Below are positions 54,681 to 64,000 of a DNA stretch of 64,000 nucleotides, one piece after another. The notes under the pieces are model-generated. The model worked only from the letters and a program-made list of their open reading frames with translations, did no database searches and was not told the DNA's origin. The stretch is from Montifringilla adamsi (Eukaryota > Chordata > Aves > Passeriformes > Passeridae): positions 3,611,041 through 3,675,040 of the forward strand of contig JAGGNK010012003.1 in NCBI GenBank assembly GCA_017590115.1, given 5' to 3'. Position 1 is the stretch's first letter. Each line of letters begins with the position of its first letter. The translations under genes and the position numbers were made by a program.

Positions 54681-56107
54681 ATGGCATGATATGTTCAGGC
54701 AAATTTCACTTCAGTAAAACATTCTCTTTATGAGCTGTATTTGACCACAGATCTTTTTGTCCTGCAAATCTCTGCCCCCAGACACACACATACACAGCCA
54801 TGTCACTGTGGCCTGAAAGATGAGAAGATCATGCCTTTACTGTGAAATCAAAGCCATCATTCTGCTGCTTAGGCTGCAGAAATTGTATTAACTTTAAGTC
54901 TTTTCAAAGACCAAATCTTGCTTGTCTTAATCAAGTGAGAAGTCCCAGTAAAAATCAGTAGGGTACTTCAAGCCATTAAGGAAAGCAGGATCTGGCCTCT
55001 TGTAGAGCATTGAGGTAAACCAGACACACTAGTGCAGTTTGCATTGGACAGTTCTCAATTAGAATGTCAAGATTTATAGTGTATTTTATCCGGTTTTCAT
55101 TCTCCTCTGTTCAGTTTAACTTTTGACCTATGGTTATTGGCAGAAGAGGGCTTGTCCCAGAGGGCCATCAGTCCCTTCCAAAGAGGCCTTCTAAGAAGTG
55201 TCAAAAAAGAGGGTGGGAAACAGGTCTCTTTGTAACAGAACCCCTCCTCTGAAATGCCCACCATCCATGGGACAGTCAGTGTACAAGAAAATAGAAAAAC
55301 CCACTGGATTTTCTGCACTAAGTAAAGGTCTTGCATTTTTCCTTTTCTCTCCTGTCCTGCCAAAAGATCAGATGGAAACAAGTCCTATAGAAAGAGTAAA
55401 AATTAATTGTGTCCAAAAATCTGCATAGAGCCAGAGTAAAAGAAAATGGAGGTTACAAATACAGGGAACATATGCTGATATATAAGATATAGTAAGGTGT
55501 GGCATCCAGGAGTTCTCCAGGGGGGCTGGAGTTCATAAAGCTCTCAGCCAACATGGGACACAGCATCCTTATCAATATATGATAGAAGAGCATGAGTTGC
55601 AGATACATCCTTGAACTTGAACCTAAAAAAAAAAAAAGGTATGAAGATAAATAGATTTACCCAGGTTGGATAAGCTCTGCTCAATGCATTCCCTTCAAAA
55701 AGGGAGATGAGAGCTGTGCTGAAGGGGAGTCTGCTGGCGTGTAACTGGAACTGTTTCTCAAGGCAAAACCTTTCCACTGATAAAAATATCAAACAGAATC
55801 AATGATCTTGATGTAGGACCGTGCTGGTGACACAAAATAAGGGCAGTGCTGTAAATGTGGAGGGCCACAGTACTCCAGGGGAAAATTCATATGATCCTGG
55901 GCATTCCAGAATTCGGAATGAAATGTAATAGGATTCAAATCGGGCTGCATGGTTGGAGATTAATAACAACAGTGCTCTGTGGTGAGCAAGGTGCTCCTCG
56001 GATGAAGATGTCCTTACAGCAGGGAGGTTCTCCAAAAGCCTTCCCATGGACACAGGGGGACAAAAATAACCCAGCTTGCTTTAGGATAGAGCCAGCATAA
56101 TTTGCAA

Positions 56108-56187
56108 AAGGGATTATATAATGTAGTTGCCTCTAACAACAGAGAACTAGTATGATGAACCAGAAGGCCCCTTCCAGTCCTATTGTT
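56108..56187 (+). mobile_element. Probable 3' end of an old CR1/LINE-like element
   Basis: The words TAATGTAGTTGCCTCTAACA, ACAGAGAACTAG and GAAGGCCCCTTCCAGTCCTA resemble the terminal segment of ancient CR1-clade elements, in which a GACTGGACTAGATGACC-type phrase is followed by AAGGTCCCTTCCAGCCCTA. Homology upstream of 56108 is too weak to follow. Confidence 0.5.
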
Positions 56188-56691
56188 CCTGCTATTCCCA
56201 AAGTTAAATTAACACCAACCTTGCCTGGCAACATTGTCCTTGTGCCTGTGGAGAGGGAGTTTGCCCTGGAGCTCCTGGGATGAGATTTCTCTGTAAGTGG
56301 GAATTGAAAACCCTGTAAATGGGAAACCAGAAGAGGTGCTAAGTTTGTAATTTAAAAAACCCAATAAAAACAACGTCATGGAACTAAATCCTCCTGCTTA
56401 GTGGCACAGAAAGGCCTGTGAGGACACAAAACCAGCCTTAAATCCCCCTCAGAGCAGCTCAAGGCTGATGACACAGCACCAGTCCCCTCACAGGGCACAC
56501 ACTGTCCTCTGACAGCCTGAAGCTATTGGGGCAGAAACACCAAGTTTGGGAAAATGACTTTTTTCTAGACAGCACAAATTGAGTCAGGGTTTCCCAGCTT
56601 TTTCCTCCAGGCCAGCCTTCTCACAGCCATCCTGGCCTATCGGTATGGGCCTCCATACCCCAACAAACCCTGACCTGGGAGCAATCTTTCC

Positions 56692-56758
56692 CACATATAT
56701 CATATATATATATAAAACATATATGTGTGTATATATATATTTCTATATAATGTGTGTG
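56692..56758. repeat. (TA)n/(TG)n compound microsatellite
   Basis: Alternating TA with embedded TGTGTG and AAAACA interruptions. Simple repeat next to the GC-richer patch at 56780-57120. Confidence 0.9.
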
Positions 56759-59700
56759 ACATGAGGTGAAATTCAGCTTCGCAGGGCTGCTGGGAGGCTG
56801 TGAAGGGCAGGGCCCCTGCCTGGCACCACCATTGTTGAGGGAAGGAGGCGCAGCCCCAGAGCGTGGCTGAGGCCTGGCTGCCGCCATGAGGGCACTGCTG
56901 CAACCTCAGGGGAACAAAGCTGAGTGGAAGCAATACCAAAATGGGGTAACACAGCCCAAGGTCTGTGGGGTAGTGGCACTGCCTCTGAGTCTCTCTTCAG
57001 AGCACGATTTTAGGTGTCGAGCTGCTCAAGCTGAGCAACAAAATGGAGGGAAAGCTGTTTGCCTGAGAGCCAGCAGAGCCATCGGAGCACACAGCCTAGA
57101 CCAAGGAGGGTGAGTGAAGTAACAGCAATTTAAAAGATGTGGGAATAGAAATTCCCCTTCCCTAACTTCCCAGCCCTGTGGAGCTGAGGAGAGACACTTG
57201 GTCTGGCAGGACTCCACCCTGCCAAGGGTGAATGTCAGCCCCTCACTTTTAGGAATGTCCCTTGTGCTGCCTTGTCACTGTCACTCCTGCTCCAGAAGGT
57301 GAGTCTGCAAGGTGGAGGTGGTGTTTTAGCCTATGTATATATTTTCCTGGAAAAGTATGATTAGAGAACCTTTAGAATCAAATCGGGAGCCTTTAGAAAT
57401 GACTGGCTGGCAACTGGGTTCCAGGTCAGTGCCTGGCATTCATCGGCTGGCACAGGCTCAGGCTGTGGGGCAGGAGGCAGGAGCAGGGTGGGGATGGATG
57501 TCCCCCTCCCTTTTCTCTCTCCATCTTCTCTCATCTCCAGAACAGCAACAGCAGGTTGGGAAGGGGCTGTTGCAAGGACACATTTGCCTTCCAGGTGACA
57601 CGTCCCTGGAGGGGAGCTGCAGGGGGATAAACTGAGGACATTTTCCTCCTGGGAGAGCAGCCCCAGCCACCACAAGGTGCCAGCCCCCAGCTGGCTTTCT
57701 GTTGAAAATCCCAGTGTGGTTCAGCAATGCCTCAGTTTGCTCACAAGACACAGAGCAGAGCCCACCTACTCATTCCTCTGCACAGCCATCCAGCGATAAT
57801 GACTTTCAGTCAATGGCGTAGCTTGGAACAGATGCCTGGAGGTGAAAGGATCTGTATTCCATTACTAGCCCCTTCAACTAGCCAGGGTCCCCCAGGTTAA
57901 ATATTTTTAGCAACAGCTTGTTTACATGTCAAACTTGTCAATGAGCTTCTGGGGCACTGCTGCCACAAAGCTGTGTTGGTGGCAGCCCGTAAGCTTTCTC
58001 TATGCACGGAGATAATGCCTTCTAAAGGGCTTGTCAGATATTTTCTTCCTACTATGTCACAGGAGCAAGACTAATTTCAAAGAAATGCTCTTTATTTCTA
58101 CTTAAAACTGCTAAAGAAAATATCCAGCACTGTCTTTTTTCTTGTCATCTGTTCGACAAGTGTCTCATAAAACAAATTGAGAGGTTTAAATCTCTGAGAC
58201 AAAAATCAATAAGAGGATAAGTAAAGAATAGGAGGAAGTCAGCAGGCTGAGATTTATTTCATTGGAAATGTTTTTTCAATGGATTTACTAATAAATCTAA
58301 AGTGGCTGGTGCAGCTGCCTTTGATATGCAGTATCTCCTTTACTTAGATGGAAGCTGCACATGAAAAGGAGCTTTGAATACTGATTTTTACAAGGGTGTA
58401 AATCAGTAAAGCCCCACACGTTACATGTACCACCAGCATCTGCTGCAGGTAGACATTAAGAAAAAGGATTTGGTTTTGTGCCAGAGTTTTCCTCTGTAGC
58501 TTTGCCATTTCTTGTTTAATATATTACAATATTTGTGATCAGGTCCTTGCTGCACTGGACACTGAATAATTCAATGTAATAAAATCATCTCTGTCCCAAA
58601 GAGTTGATGGAGTTTCAAGGGTAGGAAATGGCATTGAAATAACAAATATGGGCTGACCACAAGTGAAGTCACAGGGAATGAAGTTTGTGATGGTAGAACT
58701 GAGCTGTGGTATCTCTTGAAAATCTGCTCCAGTGAGTACTTCCCTTGTGGTGATGGGAAACTGGGAAAAATTGAAATTAAAAGAATGATTTGAAACACAC
58801 TTACAGATAAGGAAAATGAAATAAACTCTTAAAGCAGTCCAGAGCAGGTCAGCCTGGATTGCCTACCAGTCATAACAGGGTTCCAGGAAGAAGGGATGTT
58901 CTCCTGGGTGACAACAATAATGGTTGTCACTAAAATGCCTGCACTTTGATGTGGACAGGAAGCAGTGGAAGAGACTGCACCCCAGTCCTGAATGCCTTCC
59001 CTCCCTGCTGCACATTGGCCCTGAGTTGAGCTTTTCCAAAAGCCCCGTGGATGAAGAGGAAGCTATAATGAGCTCCTTGTTGAGTAATAGGAGTGGTTTG
59101 CTCCAGTTGGCACACATGACAGATGGCTGTGGGTAGGGAGCGAGTTGCTGGGGTCTGTGTATGTGCATATGTGCTAGGAGGGGTTCCAGGATGGTTTCAT
59201 GGCTCACTATTCTATTTCAAATTAAACAAATAGTCCTGGGTGCTTTTACAATGTCAGATGGGAAATCAGCCAGAAACTAGCTGATATCTTATTGTTCCTT
59301 GTTCTTCAATCGATTCTGCATTTTTCAAAGGATTTCTCTGCACAGAACATGTATCAGAACATGGTTAAGCTACGTTGTTCCAGTTCACAAATTTGATGTT
59401 AGGAAGAAATGTTGGAAGTGAGAGTAAATCAACAGAAATGGCCATTTTCATCCCCTTATATGGCTTTTCTCAAGTCAACATGAGAAACATTTCACAGCTA
59501 ACTGTGAAAACTGGCACCTCATTACCTACTTTATTATTTCTTATGACTTATTAAGGGTTATTATCATTGTTCATTATCCTTTTTGATAGTGCCTACCCTG
59601 GCTATCCTATCGTGTTATTACTGGGTAGTAGCAGCAAACTCTTACATTTAGGTCACTTTAACAGCTTGTATTTAAAGATTCCCATGAATATTAGTCTGAA

Positions 59701-62700
59701 GGGTGCAACCAGTGCTGTGATTTGCACAAGGTTCTGAAAATGGAAGCAGGGAAAATGTGGAATGAAATCTGTGTGTGGTTATATGCTAAATGACTGTGTC
59801 ATGGAGCCATACGCACTGGGGGGGTTGAACTGAAGTTGCATGACCTACCTAAAATCTGTAATTTCCATAATTTTCAAGCGCCCTGCATTGCATCAACACA
59901 GTGGTTTTAATGCAGATATGTTTATATACATCATAGAAAATCACACACATGTTATTGGGAAAAGTCAGACAACATTCATAGTAGACAGTGCTGCCACTGT
60001 TTTCCATAACACACCTTCATAGTTGAAATTGGGATAATATATTCCCTATGTCACAGAGCTTTCAGGATATATTATATGTTTACAGATGGGTTTCACCATG
60101 AATTCACCATTTTAAATGTCATAAACTGATGGCCATATTTCATACAGTCCCTAATTCCATACCACACATGCAAAGAGGGCAGAACAGTTCTCCAAAGCAG
60201 GCAGGTGTGATCTCCATCTCCTTGAGGAGGATGAGGAGAATTGACAAAATCCATCTTGTGAGTCAGCAGCACAGCTAGAATCAGAACCAAGGTTTCAGTG
60301 TCAGCTTTTGTCAAAACCTGCTCAGCAGTTTGTCATGGTGAGGACTGGCCAGACCTCTTCCCAAGCCAGGAGCAGAACCCTTTATGTTTTGTCAGTTTGC
60401 ACACATGGATTTGTTTCTCAGATTCTCCACGATGCCTGCAGAGGGAAAAGGCTGCACTCCGTGCTCCACACCTCACCACATCATCTCCACATCATGATGT
60501 CCTGTCTGGGTCTGCATTCAAAATCTACCATCCATGACCTGATCCTGTTCGATCTCTTGCAAGATCAAAGTCTGAGGAACTTGAAAGACACACAGTGACA
60601 GGATTTATCCTCAGGGGAGCACGATGGCTTCTGAAATTGCCTTCTCCCCTGGATGCCACACACTGTCCCCCTGCCCAGAAGATGGAAATACTGATTTTTT
60701 TTCTGATCTGGCTTGTGTAAATATATGTGGGAGAATAGCAAATGTCATTGCACAAGGACACAGAGCAAGAAGTTGCAGGGAAGAGGGGATATTAACTCTT
60801 CCGTTCTTTTAGATTTCCAGGCTGCAGGATAATCCTACAAAATTAAATAATATGATCAGGATTTCCCCCTTTCCTCTTGACCTGACTTTTAAGCTCGGGC
60901 TAAGAATTGCAGCACATTTCTTTTCCCAAAGCAAAACACGATCCTGGATAAAAGTAAGTTTAGTTGAGAGAAAAAAGTAAAACAAAAATAGATCTTTTCC
61001 ATAAACAAAGCTGCTTTCCATTTTGCTAAGATAAACAGGCAGATGCATTAAGAGATCATGCCACCCAGGCCCTGGAAAAAGAAGCAAGGAAATGTATTTC
61101 TGAGTATTTTTCTGAAGGTACAAGGATGGCTAAGCCTAAGGAAAACTGAGCAGGAGGACAAAACTTTATAGACAGGGAAGCTTTACAGTTTCACCTGAGA
61201 CTCAGGAGAGCTACACTTCCATAGATTAGGCTAAATGCAGCGTTATCTCCTTCCCAAATGAAATCTCTACTTTTTACAGGCACCTGTGCACTTGTCATGC
61301 TCCATAGTCTCACTAAAATATGGGGTTTTGCAGCAGTCTCTATGCTTGTGCATACAGAAATTCAGGTCTCTGGGTGTGGAACTGGGCAAGTACTGGCAAA
61401 AAATGCCTTTCAGAAATGCAAGTCTCACCTTTGCAGACTGAGGGTCTACCATAGGTGTTCTCTATGTGAATGAAACCGCCCTTCCCAGGGACCAGAAACA
61501 AGGGGATGAAGCAAGAGAAAGAAGAAATGAGTGGTGTCCTAATTATGGGCTGTTTTTTCTCACAACCAAGTTGAAATCAGGCAGCTGGGATGGACCCTAT
61601 TATGCTGGAGCCCACATCTTTTACTCTCCTCTCTCTCTTGAAGAGAAATTGGTGAGAAATTCATCCATCTCAACTGAAAGATCCACACCCTACTTAAGCC
61701 ATCAAAATAATTTTTGTGTAATTGTCTGGGGATGCCCACTCTCTAGATATCTACAGTCTGTAGGCATCTGTATTTAAGTGATGCTTTGCAATAAATCACA
61801 CCCAGGAGATGTTGTAGATTTCTGATAGGGCTGGGTTGTGATACATTTAATGTGCTGCAGAGCACAGCTCTTCCCAAGATCCTCACAGACCCCCTTTTGT
61901 TGTGCTTGCTTGTTCTAAAGTCTCTGGTTCTTTCTCAAAGCAATCTGCTAATATCAATCTCCTAACCAGACACTACAGGGTAAATTCTGCCTTCAGGCCT
62001 CCTGCATTTGATTAAAAGCAGGGTGTGTAAAGCTCTTTCAGGGCTTGGTACCATTTCTGATTCAGATCAATTTAACAGACTATGAACATACCCAGTGCAA
62101 AAATGGTTTCTTCTGCTTTGGCTGATACCAGAAAGGAAGATTTGGTGTTTACTTTCAATATTTGGATTCAGCCTAAACATATGTCCAGTGACTCAAATGC
62201 TACTTCTTCATACTGTCTCTTTGGAAAACTACCTTCGGCATCTCAATAGAACAGAATTATTTCTGCATTTTCTTGCTTCCTCTTGGGTCATAAATGCAGC
62301 AAGAAGGGCCTTCTGCAGAAGACTTTGCCCCTCAGTACAGGAAGTTCAGGTCTATGTGCAAATGAAAAATATTCTAGACAATGTTCCATATCTAGGTTGT
62401 TTTGTTTCTTGCCCCCCGTGTCCCCCCCAGTCTGAGAAGAGGATCTGGTTCAGCTTTTGCAGGAAGTATCTTTGGAGTAGTAGTTTCTCTGATTGATTTT
62501 TGGTAATTTTTAGGTACCTCTACAGCTTGTCCCAAAATTAAGTGCATGGAAAGAACTAGTTTAGATTATTTTATCCTTTCTGCTACTTTTTGCTCCTTTA
62601 CCCCCCTATTCCTTTATCCTTCCCTGTTCCTCCACAGCTGCCATTAAGAACAAGTCAGTGACTCACAAAGGCACATTTTCACTCATTCACTACATCACAG

Positions 62701-63294
62701 CCCTCCACGCTCACCCACTCCAGGGTTCCGTGACGCTTGATCTCTGCCACCAGGAGCATCCAATTCTGCGGCCAGCGCTAAGGCCAAAGGGAACTCTACA
62801 AACCAGTTATTCTCTGTTTCCCCCAGGAACAAAACTGTGCCGATGTTACTGCCCTCTAAAGATGTGTGGATCAGCATTAAAGTGCTGACCTGTTCAACAC
62901 TTCTGGCACCCTTTGAACTGGGGAGCTTTGAAGCCAAGGCTGTAACGAACTCGTGTATAATAAGCTGCTGCCCCATGCCAGGCAAGGCAGAGGTATCAGG
63001 GACTGATGGAAGCTTTTGAAAGCACAAAATGCTATTAAAAACTGTGAGGGACTAGAGAAAAAGGGACAGTGAAAAACAAATCTCCCTTCCATGCAGCGAT
63101 ACGTCTAACTTTGGCAAGTTGGAACTAGGGTCACTAAAGCAGATTTAAAGCTTGAAAATTTTGGGGTGGCTGGCTTAGGTTTTGGCTTTTCAGCTCCTGT
63201 TGAAACTGGGGCTCTACTGGGAGACGGTTCAGTTCAGGGCTTTCCTTACCTTTCTGCACCAGTAAGTTGTTGGGGAAGGGAGAACCAGTCTGCA

Positions 63295-63520
63295 TAGCAA
63301 TAATTATTATCAATTGTATTGTGCTTTTTATCTTCAAAGTGCTTTACAGACACAAACTAATTATTCCTCTGCAACACCCCTGTGAAGAAGATGGTAAGTA
63401 TCATTATCTCTGTTTTACCAATGGAGAGACTGAGCCAGAGCATTTAAGTGATTAGCCTGGGGCCACAGGGGCAGTTAGTGTCAGGGCTGGGAATGCAGGA
63501 GTGTCTCTGCTCCCAGTCAG
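63295..63520 (-). mobile_element. Well-preserved MIR-type SINE, near full length, minus orientation
   Basis: On the plus strand the words run in order: GCAATAATTATTATCAATTG, CAAAGTGCTTTACAGACACA, GCAACACCCCTGTGAAGAAG, ATGGTAAGTATCATTATCTC, TGTTTTACCAATGGAGAGAC, TGAGCCAGAGCATTTAAGTG, CAGTTAGTGTCAGGGCTGGG and TCTCTGCTCCCAGTC. This is collinear with the complement of amniote MIR-type SINEs from the 3' tail through the conserved core into the tRNA-derived head. It is by far the best-preserved ancient repeat here, which may reflect chance or retention. Confidence 0.88.
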
Positions 63521-64000
63521 CACCAGGCAACATATCTCTTTAGTAGGAACAAAAGGGAACCTTTCTCCAGACTTGGAACCTAAAAGAAGTTCATTTTTTT
63601 TGGCAAGGGATTATAAACTCTTTCTTTAAAATGTAATCATAATTGGAAAAAACACTGTGGAGTAAGGGCACTGAAGAGGGTTGAAAGCCAGCTTTATGTC
63701 TGCTTTATAGGTAATTCTAGAATCTGGAAATTTGGGAAAATTCCTGGAAAATTTATGCAGGGGATGCAGAGCTCTGTTTCGGGGGTGGGGTGTGGGGGGA
63801 AGTGACATATTTGAAATTTCCCATGGAAGGAAAAGTAAATTATAATATTTTTTAAATATCAAAATGTTTCATTACAGACGTTTTCAAAATGAAACTGAAC
63901 CTGAAAGTCTGTGCTCTGAAGTTCTCAGTTCAGACATGGCTTGAGGGCTTTTAAATTCCTCCATGCCTATGGGCTCTCAGTGAGGTTCTCAGGGCTTCCA
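63521..64000. other. Right end of window: nothing recognised
   Basis: Unique sequence after the SINE. There is a G-rich tract at 63781-63799 and AT-rich DNA at about 63836-63880. No exon, RNA gene or repeat family could be supported. Confidence 0.6.

Larger units (their letters stand above)
47211..63294. other. CUX1 upstream flank, segment 4: no recognised gene
   Basis: Unique DNA interspersed with old-repeat relics (48185-48300, 54520-54680, 56108-56187 and weaker ones near 52635-52730, 58790-58850, 59685-59760 and 60245-60305). It also holds a long T run (50071-50097) and TA/TG repeats (56692-56758). A unique AT-rich block at about 58080-58340 looks enhancer-like. A GC-richer patch at 56780-57120 holds an ATG in ideal context and a consensus splice donor. 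No recognisable protein family is encoded. Confidence 0.6.

Noticed and set aside
59454..59463. Perfect CArG box CCTTATATGG (SRF site)
   Set aside because: A handful of CC(A/T)6GG words are expected by chance in 64 kb of this composition, and nothing around it suggests an SRF target.

Overview
The window looks like avian nuclear DNA. Four things point to this: a diverged CR1 LINE 3' end (30409-30556), several worn tRNA-derived (MIR/amniote-type) SINE relics, a low overall repeat load with simple microsatellites, and one clearly recognisable vertebrate exon. Repeat content alone cannot give the species. No bacterial, phage, CRISPR or organellar structure is present, and nearly all open reading frames behave like chance frames in non-coding vertebrate DNA.

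The one gene I can name is CUX1 (cut-like homeobox 1, CCAAT-displacement protein), on the minus strand. Its first coding exon lies at 19461-19523. It encodes 21 residues ([15 protein letters not shown] through DLQQLQ) and ends at a GT donor. The tail QQLQ separates it from CUX2, which as I recall has RRLQ there. The exon sits in a CpG island (about 18750-19960), and the start codon lies inside a YY1-type element. A second ATG 10 nt upstream opens an 18-codon ORF in another frame that overlaps the main start. A run of 17 Ns breaks the GC-rich start of intron 1.

Layout: 1-19460 is the 5' part of CUX1 intron 1 and contains no further CUX1 exon that I can find. 19461-19523 is exon 1. From 19524 to about 19960 lie the 5' UTR and TATA-less promoter. 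From about 19961 to 64000 lies the upstream flank, about 44 kb with no recognisable gene. That flank holds one CR1 fragment, a probable second old LINE tail, at least five reasonably clear MIR-like relics (38.6, 44.9, 48.2, 54.5 and 63.3 kb) plus weaker ones, a TTTC microsatellite, poly(T)/poly(A) tracts, and unique AT-rich blocks that could be conserved enhancers.

I found no previously undescribed gene system. The observations most worth checking are the overlapping upstream ORF at the CUX1 start, the non-standard donor GTCAGG, the motif-repeat cluster at 29013-29159, the well-preserved SINE at 63295-63520, and a possible orphan exon at 56886-57109.
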